From Clostridiales bacterium (GTDB lineage: Bacteria; Bacillota; Clostridia; Christensenellales; CAG-917): a stretch of DNA of 64,000 bases. The notes beneath the pieces were generated by a model. It had not been told where the DNA came from. It was given only the letters and a program-made list of their open reading frames with translations, and did no database searches. The stretch spans positions 1,116,001 through 1,180,000 of the forward strand of contig CP091734.1 of assembly GCA_022009995.1 (NCBI GenBank), read 5' to 3'. The position numbers were made by a program, and so were the translations under genes. This document shows, piece by piece, positions 29,010 to 39,568 of this stretch. Position 1 is the stretch's first letter, and every line of letters starts with the position of its first letter.

Positions 29010-29038
29010 TTGACAATTCATAATATATTTTCTATAAT
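29010..29038 (+). promoter_or_regulatory. promoter of the ileS operon
   Basis: TTGACA and TATAAT are 17 bp apart. The expected leader is only about 27 nt, so there is no room for a T-box. GAGGT lies 7 nt before the ATG. Confidence 0.75.
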
Positions 29039-29071
29039 GTCTTGAAATATATAAATTATTGAGGTTTTTCA

Positions 29072-32000
29072 ATGTACAAAAAAGTTGACAACGGTCTTGA
29101 TTTTGTGGCGCGCGAAAAGGAAGTTCTGGACTTCTGGAAGGAAAACCACATCTTTGAAAAAAGCGTCGAAAAAAACGTCGGCAATCCCGAGTTTTCGTTT
29201 TTCGACGGTCCGCCTACGGCAAACGGACGTCCCCACATCGGGCATATTCTCACCCGCGTTATGAAGGATATTATTCCCCGCTATAAGACGATGAAAGGTT
29301 ATCACGTTTAAGGAAAGCGGGCTGGGATACTCACGGTCTTCCCGTCGAACTCGAAGTGGAAAAACAACTGCACATCGACGGCAAACAGGAAATCGAAAAG
29401 TACGGTATCGAGCCGTTCATCAAGCAGTGCAAAGAAAGCGTATGGAAATATAAACACGAATGGGAAGTCATGTCCGACCGCGTCGGTTACTGGGCGGATA
29501 TGGAAAACCCCTACGTCACCTACGACGACAATTATATCGAGTCGGTGTGGTGGAGCCTGAAAGAAATCGACAAAAAAGGACTTTTATACAAAGGCTATAA
29601 AATCGTTCCTTACTGCCCGCGTTGCGGCACGGCTTTGTCAAGCCACGAGGTCGCGCAGGGATACAAGGACGTCAAAGAACGTTCTGTTTTCGTAAGGTTC
29701 AGGCTCGTTGACGAAGAAAACACGAGTTTCCTTGCCTGGACGACCACCCCGTGGACGCTCCCCAGCAACGTCGCGCTTTGTATGAACGCGAAAGAAGACT
29801 ACGCCAAATCAAGGTCGGCGACGAATACTTCATTATGGCAAAGGCTCTTATCCCGTCCCTTTTCAAGGAGGACGAATACGAACTTGTCAGCGTGAAAAAG
29901 GGCAAGGATTACGAATATACGAAATATAAACCCCTTTTCGATTACGTCAAAGACACGTCGAAGGGCTGGTTTGTTACGAACGCCGATTACGTCACTCTTA
30001 CCGACGGTACCGGCGTCGTACACATCGCGCCCGCATTCGGCGAAGACGACGCGCAGGTCGGCAGACGTTACGACTTGCCTTTTGTGAAATTCGTGGACGA
30101 CCGCGGCAGACTCACCGACGACGTTTACGACTTCAAAGGTCTTTTCGTGAAAGACGCCGATCGTCCCATTATCATGAAACTGAACGAAACGGGATTGCTG
30201 TTCAAGGATATGCTTTACGAACACAGTTACCCGTTCTGCTGGCGTTGCGACACCCCGCTTATTTATTACGCACGCGAAAGCTGGTTCATTAAGATGACGG
30301 CAGTTCGCGACGAACTTATGAAACGCAATCTGTCGGTCAACTGGATGCCGCCGACAATCGCGACGGGACGTATGGGCAACTTCATCGAAAACGTCATCGA
30401 CTGGGGCATCAGCCGCGAACGTTACTGGGGCACGCCGCTTCCCATCTGGATTTGCGACAAGTGCGGACATAAACACGTCGTCGGCAGCCGCGAAGAACTT
30501 TGCAAACTCGGCGGGCTTGAAAAAGCACCCGAACTTCATAAACCTTATATCGACGAGGTCACGTTCACGTGTCCCGAATGCGGCGGCGTAATGCACCGCG
30601 TTCCCGAAGTGCTGGATTGCTGGTACGACAGCGGCAGCATGCCTTTCGCGCAGTGGCACTATCCGTTTGAAAACAAGGAAATTTTCGACGAAGTGTACCC
30701 CGCCGACTTTATTTCGGAAGCAATCGACCAGACTCGCGGTTGGTTCTATACATTGCTTGCGATTTCGACGCTTCTGTTCGACAAGGCAAGTTTCAAAAAC
30801 TGCATAGTTTTAGGACACGTCAACGACAAAGACGGCATCAAAATGAGCAAGCATAAGGGCAACGTCGTCGATCCGTTCAGTGTGCTCGACAAGCAAGGTG
30901 CGGACGCCGTGAGATGGCATTTCTATACGTCAAGCGCACCCTGGCTTCCTTCGAGGTTCTATCCCGAAGCCGTCAGTGAGTCGCAGCGTAAATTCATGGG
31001 CACGCTCTGGAACACCTATGCGTTCTTTGTACTTTACGCCGATATCGACAAGTTCGATCCGACGAAATACAACCTTAAAGATTGCAAACTGTCGGTCATG
31101 GACAGATGGGTGCTTTCGGGGCTCAACAGCCTTATCAAATATGTGGACGACTGTCTGAACGAATATAAGATTTTTGAAAGCGCAAGGAAGATTCAGGACT
31201 TCGTGGACGAACTTTCCAACTGGTACGTCCGTCGCGGTCGAGAAAGATACTGGGGAAGCGAAATGTCCGACGACAAAATCGCCGCGTATATGACGCTTTA
31301 CACCGTCCTTACCGAACTGTCGAAACTCATCGCGCCGTACACCCCGTTTATGGCGGAAAGCATTTATCAGAACCTTGTCAGGTCGTTTGACAAAAACGCG
31401 CCCGAAAGCGTGCATCTGACCTCGTTCCCCGTGGCGGACGAAAGTTTCATCGACACCGCGCTCGAAGACGGCATGGAAGAAGTTATCCGCGTTGTCGTTT
31501 TGGGACGCGCCGCAAGAAATCAGGCGAACATCAAAAACCGCCAGCCCTTGCAGAAACTGTATGTGACCGGCGTTGAATTCGACGACGAACTGAAAGCCCT
31601 CGTTTCAGACGAAATTAACGTGAAAGAAGTGCTTAACGCGTCGGGCGAACAGGACTTCGTAACGTACGAAATCAAGCCGCAACTCAAAACGATCGGTCCG
31701 AAATACGGAAAACTTTTGGGCAAAATCAAGGAGCATCTTGCGAATGCCGACGGAAAAGCAATCGTGAACGCAGTCGCAACCGGCACGTATAAGGTCGATA
31801 TCGACGGCACGGAAGTCGAGTTCTCAAAGGACGATATTCTCGTGTCCGTGAAAAACAAGGAAGGTTTCAGCAGCGAAGTCGACGGCGATATTTCGGTAAT
31901 CCTCGACACCGCGCTCACCGCCGAACTTATCGAAGAAGGCGCAATGCGTGAAATCGTCTCCAAAATCCAGACGATGAGAAAGGAAGCGGGCTTTGAAGTT

Positions 32001-32180
32001 ACCGACCATATCACGCTCGGGTTCAAAACGGATTCCGCGCTCCTTAAAAAGATTATGAACGACAACACGACGGTCAGAAACGCCGTCCTTGCCGACGAAG
32101 TCAGAAACGATATCGACGGCTACACGAAAGAATGGGACATCGGCGACGATAAAATCACGCTGTCCGTCAAAAAGAAATAA
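29072..32180 (+). CDS. ileS: isoleucyl-tRNA synthetase
   Basis: A class I tRNA synthetase of about 1036 aa. The HIGH motif is in [15 protein letters not shown] and the KMSKS motif in [15 protein letters not shown]; the editing domain ([15 protein letters not shown]) and the C-terminal anticodon region are present. Two bases are missing: a T near 29308 ([18 protein letters not shown]) and an A near 29806 ([16 protein letters not shown]). This is the first gene of a closely spaced run of five genes. The tRNA-like leader usual for ileS in Firmicutes is absent. Confidence 0.95.
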
Positions 32181-33043
32181 TGCAAGTCAATTCCGAGTGG
32201 AAAGATTACGAGGTCATCGCAACCGGCGACGGCAATAAGCTGGAAAGGTGGGGCAAATACGTTTTGCTTCGTCCCGATCCGCAGGTCATCTGGCCCGAAT
32301 CTTTCCCCCTTGAAAACTACAAAGGTCTGACGGCAAAGTACGTGAGAAGCGCGACGGGCGGCGGCCATTGGGAATACCTGGAACCCATGCCCGAAAACTT
32401 CACCGTGAGTTGGCGCAATCTTACGTTCAAATTGAAACTTATGGGTTTCAAACATACGGGGCTTTTCCCGGAGCAGGCGGTAAACTGGGCGAAAATGATC
32501 GACCTTATCAAAAACGCCGGAAGACCCGTTAAAGTTCTGAACCTGTTTGCCTATACCGGCGGCGCGACGGTTGCGTGTGCGTCGGCGGGCGCGGAAGTTA
32601 CCCACGTCGACAGCGCGAAAGCGATGGTCGAAAGGGCGGGCGAAAACGTACGCTTGTCGGGACTTACCGACGCAAAAGTCAGATATATCATCGACGATTG
32701 CTTAAAATTCGTCCGTCGCGAAATAAAGCGTGGCAGGAAGTACGACGCAATCATCATGGACCCGCCGAGTTTCGGCAGAGGTCCTGGCGGCGAAATGTGG
32801 AAAATCGAGGACAATCTGTTTTCGCTCATCAGGGAAACGAAAGAAGTTTTGTCGGACAATCCGCTTTTTTATCTTCTCAACAGTTACACGACGGGGCTTC
32901 AACCCACCGTTATGGCAAATATGCTGAAACTCGGGCTGAATACGTCGAAAAACGCAGTAATTACCGCCGACGAAATCGGTCTGAATACCAGGGAGGAGGG
33001 TATCGTCTTGCCAGCAGGCGCAAGCGCCCTTGCGATATTTTAA
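32180..33043 (+). CDS. class I SAM-dependent rRNA methyltransferase (RlmI-like)
   Basis: A 287-aa methyltransferase of the COG1092 type. SAM motif I is VLNLFAYTGGATVACASAGA, the acidic loop is THVDSAKAMVE, and the catalytic region is DAIIMDPPSFGRGPGG. Members modify cytosines of 23S rRNA; the exact target is not shown by the sequence. The N-terminal PUA domain of E. coli RlmI is absent, so this is the shorter version. The ATG overlaps the ileS stop by one base (TAATG). Confidence 0.8.
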   Translation: MQVNSEWKDYEVIATGDGNKLERWGKYVLLRPDPQVIWPESFPLENYKGLTAKYVRSATGGGHWEYLEPMPENFTVSWRNLTFKLKLMGFKHTGLFPEQAVNWAKMIDLIKNAGRPVKVLNLFAYTGGATVACASAGAEVTHVDSAKAMVERAGENVRLSGLTDAKVRYIIDDCLKFVRREIKRGRKYDAIIMDPPSFGRGPGGEMWKIEDNLFSLIRETKEVLSDNPLFYLLNSYTTGLQPTVMANMLKLGLNTSKNAVITADEIGLNTREEGIVLPAGASALAIF

Positions 33044-33795
33044 TGGAAAACAATGCAATCAAAGAATATCAAGGCGTAAAAATTATTTACGAAGACAACC
33101 ATATTCTCGTTGCGGTGAAGCCGCAAAATATGCCGTCGCAGGAAGACGAGTCGAAAGATCCCGATATTCTTTCGATTCTGAAAAATTATCTGAAAGAAAC
33201 TTACGATAAGCCCGGCGACGCGTATCTCGGGCTTGTGCACAGACTCGACAGAGTTACGGGCGGCGTTATGGTTTTCGCAAAAACGTCAAAGGCGGCGGCA
33301 AGACTGTCGGAGGCAATCCGCGAAGGCGAGTTTGAAAAAACTTATCTTGCGGTCGTTTACGATACGCCCAAAGAAAAACAGGCGGTGCTTGTAAATCACC
33401 TGAAAAAGGATCCGAAAAGCAATACCGTCCGCGTCGTCCCGGAAGTCACCGAAGGCGCAAAATATGCGGAACTTACTTATAAAGTGTTCGAGTCCATCGG
33501 GAAACTTTCGCTTGTCGGCGTGAAACTTGCAACCGGCAGAAGTCATCAGATCCGCGTGCAGATGGCGCATATCGGAAACCCCATCGTCGGCGATATGCGA
33601 TACAGCGGAAATCGTCCGAAAGCGCAATGCAATCTCGCGCTATGGGCGGCGGAACTTCGTTTTAAGCACCCCACGCTCGACCAGACGATGGTATTCAAGG
33701 TTTCCCCGCCGGAAGACGAAAAACCCTGGAATTATTTTAATCTCGAACCTTTTTTCCGCGTCAGTGTGAAAGACGCTATGGCGGAAACGTTATAA
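33043..33795 (+). CDS. RluA-family pseudouridine synthase
   Basis: 250 aa with the catalytic motif HRLDRVTGGVMVFAKTSKAA and the family's KTYLAVVYD and TGRSHQIRVQMAHIGNPIVGD blocks. It converts uridine to pseudouridine in rRNA or tRNA. There is no N-terminal S4 domain. It overlaps the methyltransferase stop by one base, so two RNA-modifying enzymes are coupled behind ileS. The target position is not predictable from sequence. Confidence 0.88.
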   Translation: MENNAIKEYQGVKIIYEDNHILVAVKPQNMPSQEDESKDPDILSILKNYLKETYDKPGDAYLGLVHRLDRVTGGVMVFAKTSKAAARLSEAIREGEFEKTYLAVVYDTPKEKQAVLVNHLKKDPKSNTVRVVPEVTEGAKYAELTYKVFESIGKLSLVGVKLATGRSHQIRVQMAHIGNPIVGDMRYSGNRPKAQCNLALWAAELRFKHPTLDQTMVFKVSPPEDEKPWNYFNLEPFFRVSVKDAMAETL

Positions 33796-33799
33796 ACCT

Positions 33800-35457
33800 A
33801 TGGAATTTATCGAAAACACTTTGGGCGGCGTCCTGGACGACCTCTCAAAACACAATCCGAACGGCTGGGCGGTAAGATATACCGACAGAAATTACTTCCG
33901 CACCTGGAAAGAACTTAACGACGAGGCGGATCTCATCGCGCGCGGCATGATGTCTTTGGGCGTCAAAAAGGGCGATCACGTCGCAATCTGGGCAACCAAC
34001 ACTCCCGAATGGATTCTGACGTTGTTCGCGGCGGCGAAAATCGGTGCGGTGCTTGTAACCGTCAATACCAATTTCAAAATTTTTGAGTTGGAATACCTTT
34101 TGAGGCAGTCGGACACGAAACTTCTCGTGATGATCGGCGGATTCAAAAACAACGACTACGTCGCAACCGTGAACGAGCTTCTGCCCGAACTGAAAACGAC
34201 GTCCGGCGAAATCGAGTCGGAGCATCTGCCGTTTTTGAAACGCGTCGTTTTTGCAGGGAAAGAAACGCCCGAAGGTATGCTCAATTTTGAGGATTTGAAA
34301 ATTCTTGGCGGCGATTTCCCCGTCGAAATTTACGAGGAAAACAAAAAAACTCTGAACACACACGACGTCGTGAATATGCAATATACCTCGGGCACGACAG
34401 GCTTTCCGAAGGGCGTAATGCTCACGCACTACAATATCCTGAACAACGGCAAAACCATCGGCGACGGTATGAAATTTACAAAAAACGACAAACTTTGCAT
34501 CACCGTTCCGTTTTTCCACTGCTTCGGACTTGTGCTTGCGATGATGGCGTGCATTACTCACGGCACGACGATGGTGCCCGTCGAAAGATACAGCCCCGTC
34601 CCCGTTATGAACGCAATCAGCGTCGAAAAATGCACGGCGGTGCACGGCGTACCCACGATGTTCATCGCAATGCTGGAACACGCGCAGTTCAATAACTTTG
34701 ATTTTTCAAGCCTCAGAACGGGCATTATGGCAGGCTCGCCTTGTCCCATCGAAGTGATGAAAAAAGTCATCGACAAAATGAATATGCGCGAAATCGTCAT
34801 TGTTTTCGGACAGACCGAAGCGTCGCCCGGCTGCACGATGACGACGACTTCCGACAGCATCGACAAACGAGTAAACACGGTAGGGCGTGCGTTCCCGGGC
34901 GTCGAGTGCAAAATCATCGATCCGGAAAGTGGCGAAGAACTTCCGATAAACACCCCCGGCGAATTTTGTGCAAGGGGATACAATATAATGAAAGGGTATT
35001 ACAAAATGCCCGAAGCGACCGCGCAAGCCATCGACAAGGACGGCTGGTTGCATACCGGCGATTTGTGCACCGTGGACGAAGACGGATATTATAAGGTCGT
35101 CGGACGTATCAAAGATATGATTATCCGCGGCGGTGAAAATATTTATCCGAAAGAAATCGAGGAGTGCTTGTATACGTGTGACAAGGTTTCCGACGTGCAG
35201 GTCATCGGCGTGCCTTCCGAGGCGTACGGCGAAGAAGTCATGGCGTGCGTCATTCTGAAAGAGGGCGAAGAAATGACCGAAGAAGAAGTCAGGAATTCGT
35301 CGGCGCAAGAATGGCAAAACACAAGGTGCCGAGATACGTCAGGTTCGTGGACTCGTTCCCGACGAACGCGGCAGGCAAAATACAAAAATTCAAGATGCGT
35401 GAAGAAGCGATCGAGATTCTGAAACTGCAAACCGCCGCTTCAATCGAAACCGCATAA
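33800..35457 (+). CDS. acyl-CoA synthetase (AMP-forming, FadD-like)
   Basis: An ANL-superfamily ligase of about 552 aa. The ATP-binding motif is MQYTSGTTGFPKGVMLTHYN, followed by VFGQTEASPGCT and GWLHTGDLCTVDEDGYYKVVGR, then GGENIYPKEIEE. One G is missing near 35297; restoring it gives EEEVREFVGARMAKHKVPRY with the catalytic lysine region AAGKIQKFKMRE. It activates a medium- or long-chain acid to its CoA ester; chain length is unknown. It lies 4 bp after the RluA-type gene and 27 bp before a TIM-barrel gene. Confidence 0.88.
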
Positions 35458-35484
35458 CAAGGACTTTAAGGAGGAATTTCAGAG

Positions 35485-36285
35485 ATGAAACTTGCTTTTT
35501 CGACAATCGGTTGCCCGAACTGGTCTTATGACGAAGTGGTATCCACTGCGTCCGATCTTGGCTACGACGGCTTTGAAGTGCGTGGTATCGGCGGCGAAAT
35601 CTATGCGCCCGACGTCAAACAGTTCAAACCCGAAAACATTGAAAAAACCAAAGAAAAATTGAAAAGCCTCGGGCTTGGCATCACCATGCTTACGTCGGGT
35701 GCGTCGCTTGCGGTGTATTCCGAAAAGGAAAAAGCGGTTGCGGAAGCCAAGGCTTATATCGACCTTGCGGAGTCGCTCGGCGTGCCGTACATCAGGGTAA
35801 TGTGCACCAACAGACCTATGCCCGACGGCGGCGATATCCAACTTTGCAAACGACTTTACAAGGAAATTTTAAGTTACGCAAGCGGGAAAAACGTCCTGCC
35901 TCTTATCGAAACGAACGGCATCTTTTGCGACACGAAACTGTTGCGCGATTTTGTCGAAGAGTGCGACGGCGGCGTGCTGTGGGACATAAATCACCCGTAC
36001 CGTTTCAACGGCGAAAGTATCGAAACAACGCTCAAAAACCTTGGCGGCAGAATTTGTTACGTCCATATCAAGGACAGCGTCGTCCAGAACGGCGTCACGA
36101 AATATAAAATGCTGGGTTACGGCGATATTCCCGTCAAAGACGCTTTGCGCGGATTGAAGAAAGCCGGATACGACGGCACCGTTTCGCTGGAATGGGTGAA
36201 ACGCTGGGAGCCCGACCTCGAAGAGCCCGGCATCGTGTTTTCGCAGTTCATAAGCACGATAAAAAGATATCTGAAACAATTATAA
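35485..36285 (+). CDS. sugar-phosphate isomerase/epimerase-like TIM-barrel protein
   Basis: 266 aa of the AP-endonuclease-2/xylose-isomerase-like fold. Metal-ligand residues typical of the family are visible in LIETNGIF, LWDINHPYRF, CYVHIKDS and SLEWVKRWEP. The N-terminus MKLAFSTIGCPNWSYDEVV is standard. AAGGAGG stands before the ATG. It ends the ileS operon. The substrate is unknown; a cyclitol or sugar acid is possible but not shown. Confidence 0.75.
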   Translation: MKLAFSTIGCPNWSYDEVVSTASDLGYDGFEVRGIGGEIYAPDVKQFKPENIEKTKEKLKSLGLGITMLTSGASLAVYSEKEKAVAEAKAYIDLAESLGVPYIRVMCTNRPMPDGGDIQLCKRLYKEILSYASGKNVLPLIETNGIFCDTKLLRDFVEECDGGVLWDINHPYRFNGESIETTLKNLGGRICYVHIKDSVVQNGVTKYKMLGYGDIPVKDALRGLKKAGYDGTVSLEWVKRWEPDLEEPGIVFSQFISTIKRYLKQL

Positions 36286-36300
36286 ATCCGAAAATAAAAG

Positions 36301-36325
36301 TCGCGCCGATCGGTGCGATTTTTTT
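36301..36325 (+). terminator. terminator of the ileS operon
   Basis: The self-complementary stretch TCGCGCCGATCGGTGCGA is followed by seven T. Confidence 0.8.
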
Positions 36326-36375
36326 GTGTAACGCAACCCGCCTTCCGCATATAATGATAAAAACGCGGAGGGCTT

Positions 36376-38352
36376 ATGAATAACGATAAACGACTGGAAA
36401 TAATTTTCAACCATATTAAAAACGGGGTGGAATTTATATCGACGGATAACGTCTTTATCGACGAAACCGTGCGTATCGGCAAACACACGATAGTTTTTCC
36501 CGACCAGTACATAAGGGGGAATACCGTGATCGGCAACAGTTGCGTCCTGGACACGGGAAACGTCATTGAAGACAGCATAGTCGGAAACGGCGTAACAATC
36601 ATAAAAAGCGTGTTAAGGAATGCAAAAATAGGCGATAAAACCACTGTCGGGCCGTTTGCCAACGTTCATACCAACGCCGACGTCGGGAAAGAATGCAGGG
36701 TAGGAAACTTTGTGGAAATCAAAAACGCGACCGTCGGACAGCGCGTCAAGGCGGCGCATCTCGCGTACGTCGGCGACGTCGATATCGGCGATTTGTGCAA
36801 CGTCGGGTGTGGCAGTATCTTTGTGAACTACGACGGCAAAAACAAGCACAGAAGCACCGTCGGTGAAAGCGTTTTTATCGGCAGTAACAGCAACGTCATC
36901 GCGCCTGTAAATATTGAAAACAACGCCTATATCGCGGCGGGCACGACCGTCACCGTCGACCTTCCGAAAAACTGTATGTGCATCGGTCGAAGCCGCGAAA
37001 CCGTCAAGGAAAACCGCACGAAGTACGTCAAAAACCAGTTTGATATGAAATACTTCGGCACGGACGGCATACGCGGGATTTACGGCGAAACGCTTTGTGA
37101 CGACCTTGCGTACCTTGTCGGAAACTTTTTGGGTTATTCCGCGGACGGCGGCAAAGTCGTGCTCGGCAGGGATACGAGGATAAGCGGCGAAAAACTATCA
37201 GGTGCGATTATAAGCGGCATTATCGACGCCGGCGCGGACGTGATAAACCTCGATATAGTGCCGACGCCCGCCGTGTCTAACGTCACGCGTGAAATCGACG
37301 CAAACTACGGCGTTATGATAAGTGCGTCGCACAATCCGCCCGAATACAACGGCATAAAAATCTTTATGAGCGACGGACGAAAACTTTGCCGCATCGAAGA
37401 AGCCGAAATCGAAAAACATATCGAAAGCAAGCGAAAAGTCGTCGCAAACGAAAAAGGCAAGGTCGAAAACGGGGCAGCATATTTTGAAAACTACGTGCGG
37501 GCGGTGACGGAAATCGCCGACGATTTGTCGGGGCTCAAAGTCGTTTTGGACTGTGCGAACGGCGCGCTTTCACACGTTGCGAAACACGTTTTTGAAAGCC
37601 TGAACGCCACCGTGTATTCCTTTAACGACGAAGGTTGCGGGCGAATTATCAATCACGAGTGCGGCGCGACCGACACAAAATTTTTGCGGCAAAAGGTGAA
37701 AGAACTTAACGCCGACGTCGGATTTGCGTACGACGGCGACGCCGACCGACTTATCGCTGTCGACGAAAACGGCCGCGAAGTCGACGGGGACGAAATTATT
37801 TTCATCATCGCGCGCGAACTTCTGAAAAAAGGAAAACTCAATAAAAAGAAAGTCGTTTGCACGGTTTTAAGCAATATGGGCGTTGAAAGAAACTTAAACT
37901 CAATGGGCGTGAGTATGCTGCGCGTGGACGTCGGCGATCATAACGTGCAGGCGGCGATGGCAAAAGGCGGCTATATCCTTGGCGGCGAGCAGTCGGGGCA
38001 CATAATCCTTGGCGAGTTTGCGGCGACGGGCGACGGACTTCTTGCAAGCGTGTACCTTGCAAGCACGATAAAGAAAACGAAACTGCCGCTGAGCGTCTTG
38101 TCAAAAGTTACGCGATATCCGCAAATCAACGCAAGTTTCGCCGTGAAGAACAAGTCGGAAGTCGTAAGGAATAAGGACTTGCAAAACTACGTTTCGGCAA
38201 TAAAAGGGGAACTGCCCGAGGGCAGAATCCTGATCCGCGAAAGCGGCACGGAAGAAAAAATCAGACTGACCGTCGAGGCGAAAGACGAAGAAATAATGAA
38301 CAACGCGTTCAAAAAAATGTCGAAGTACATAAAAAGAGAAAAATTTATGTAA
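36376..38352 (+). CDS. glmM: GlmU acetyltransferase domain joined to phosphoglucosamine mutase GlmM
   Basis: One open frame of 658 aa. Residues 1-220 are a left-handed beta-helix like the GlmU C-terminal acetyltransferase, with AHLAYVGDVDIGD (catalytic His region), NYDGKNKHRSTVGESVFIGS and CIGRSRETVKE; the GlmU uridylyltransferase domain is missing. From residue 224 it is GlmM: KYFGTDGIRG, serine loop ISASHNPPEYNG, metal loop YDGDADR, sugar loop GGEQSGH and phosphate loop RESGTEEKIRLTV. These enzymes catalyse consecutive steps, GlcN-6-P to GlcN-1-P to GlcNAc-1-P. Caution: one more A in the run at 37030-37034 would end the first protein at TGA (37041) and start GlmM at the ATG at 37045. Confidence 0.85.
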   Translation: MNNDKRLEIIFNHIKNGVEFISTDNVFIDETVRIGKHTIVFPDQYIRGNTVIGNSCVLDTGNVIEDSIVGNGVTIIKSVLRNAKIGDKTTVGPFANVHTNADVGKECRVGNFVEIKNATVGQRVKAAHLAYVGDVDIGDLCNVGCGSIFVNYDGKNKHRSTVGESVFIGSNSNVIAPVNIENNAYIAAGTTVTVDLPKNCMCIGRSRETVKENRTKYVKNQFDMKYFGTDGIRGIYGETLCDDLAYLVGNFLGYSADGGKVVLGRDTRISGEKLSGAIISGIIDAGADVINLDIVPTPAVSNVTREIDANYGVMISASHNPPEYNGIKIFMSDGRKLCRIEEAEIEKHIESKRKVVANEKGKVENGAAYFENYVRAVTEIADDLSGLKVVLDCANGALSHVAKHVFESLNATVYSFNDEGCGRIINHECGATDTKFLRQKVKELNADVGFAYDGDADRLIAVDENGREVDGDEIIFIIARELLKKGKLNKKKVVCTVLSNMGVERNLNSMGVSMLRVDVGDHNVQAAMAKGGYILGGEQSGHIILGEFAATGDGLLASVYLASTIKKTKLPLSVLSKVTRYPQINASFAVKNKSEVVRNKDLQNYVSAIKGELPEGRILIRESGTEEKIRLTVEAKDEEIMNNAFKKMSKYIKREKFM

Positions 38353-38377
38353 AAAAACAAAATAAAACAAAAAGAAA

Positions 38378-38402
38378 GAAGCAACGCATTTCGCGTTGCT
38401 TC
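38378..38402. terminator. convergent terminator
   Basis: GAAGCAACGC-ATTTC-GCGTTGCTTC separates glmM from the converging ABC operon; the T-rich tail is clearest on the minus strand. Confidence 0.75.
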
Positions 38403-38426
38403 TTCCTGACTTAAAGCAAATATATA

Positions 38427-39566
38427 TCAGATTTTTGATATATCGAGTTTTTGGAAGCCGCCGCGCATAATCTTAGCGACGTCGTCATAGCAATCTTTGC
38501 CCAAAAACAGTTTATAGATTTCGCGCGCCTTTTCGACGTAATCGAAGTTGAGTTTTTCGGGGGCGATATCGTGATACTGCACCCACGCGTCGAAGTATGC
38601 GTCGGCGTAAGCGGTTTCGAGATTCGTGTAATAAGCGTTGTAGGGCATTTGCAGGTAAATCTCGCCGTTTTGGAAAGCCGAAAGACGGTTGAAGAATTCG
38701 GGTTTTTCTTTGAGTTGGGTTTTGAGAATATAAAGTCCGCCGGCGTCAAGGATAATCCTTTGAGGATTCATTGTTACGAGTTTTTCAAGGTCGAGCGATT
38801 TCTGGTATCCTTTGTAGCCGTTCTCGTCCAGAACGTTTCTGATTTTTGAAACGTCGAAGATGGAGTAATTTGCCGACGAACTTTCAATGCCGTGCGTGCC
38901 GTAGTTGCTCTGGCAGCCGAGATACACGGTTGCTTTGTTGTTCCTGTCGATACCTTCGCCAATGCTCGAAAGATAGGTTTCCGTGTCGGAAATGAACGAT
39001 AAAAGTTCGTTTGCGCGTTCTTTCCTGTTCAGAATGTCGCCAAGAAGGGCAATGGATTTTTTGACGTTTGCGTCAAACGCTTCCGTCTTGCCGTAACTTA
39101 ATACCACAACGGGTTTCCCGATTTTTTGCTGTAAATCGTCCATCGCCGCCTTGTCCGAAGTGTAAAGGGAAAAGACGATATCGGGGTTTAACGAAAGAAT
39201 CTTTTCGGCGTCGGCAGAGCCTTGCGGGCCGCCCATTCCGCACGACGGAAGGGAATTGAACAAATCCTTGTTGACCATTTTATACGGTCTTATCGAAAGT
39301 GTTTTTCCGACGCCCGTGCCGTCTTTATCGACGTCCTCGACGCCGACAAGTTTCGACAAATCGCCGACATAGGTGTAAAGGCGAAGAGAGCCTGCGCCGA
39401 TGCATACGACGCGGTTGATTTTTTCGGGCACGGTAACTTCGCGTCCAAGAAGGTCGGTTACGGTTTTGCCGTTTGCGTTATCATTGCCTTTGTTACACGC
39501 CGAAAAAGCGAAAAGCGACGACAGAGTAACGATAATCATCAAAAGAATCAAAGCAGATTTTTTCAT
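38427..39566 (-). CDS. ABC transporter substrate-binding lipoprotein (iron/corrinoid type)
   Basis: 379 aa with lipoprotein signal MKKSALILLMIIVTLSSLFAF and lipobox F-S-A-C. The mature part begins VTDLLGREVTVPEKINRVVCIG, the standard start of FepB/BtuF-type binding proteins for iron chelates, haem or corrinoids. It ends with the usual helical lobe (YDDVAKIMRGGFQKLD). It captures ligand outside the cell for the permease and ATPase encoded upstream. GAGGAC precedes the ATG at the ATPase stop. The ligand cannot be decided from sequence. Confidence 0.85.
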   Translation of the reverse strand: MKKSALILLMIIVTLSSLFAFSACNKGNDNANGKTVTDLLGREVTVPEKINRVVCIGAGSLRLYTYVGDLSKLVGVEDVDKDGTGVGKTLSIRPYKMVNKDLFNSLPSCGMGGPQGSADAEKILSLNPDIVFSLYTSDKAAMDDLQQKIGKPVVVLSYGKTEAFDANVKKSIALLGDILNRKERANELLSFISDTETYLSSIGEGIDRNNKATVYLGCQSNYGTHGIESSSANYSIFDVSKIRNVLDENGYKGYQKSLDLEKLVTMNPQRIILDAGGLYILKTQLKEKPEFFNRLSAFQNGEIYLQMPYNAYYTNLETAYADAYFDAWVQYHDIAPEKLNFDYVEKAREIYKLFLGKDCYDDVAKIMRGGFQKLDISKI

Positions 39567-39568
39567 TT

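Noticed and set aside
28951..29071. T-box leader for ileS
   Set aside because: The promoter ends about 33 bp before the ATG, leaving no space for a T-box; no specifier stem or TGGNACC motif was seen.
29300..29320. Programmed ribosomal frameshifting as the reason for split genes
   Set aside because: Breaks lack shared slippery sites or downstream structures, differ in direction, and hit many unrelated essential genes.
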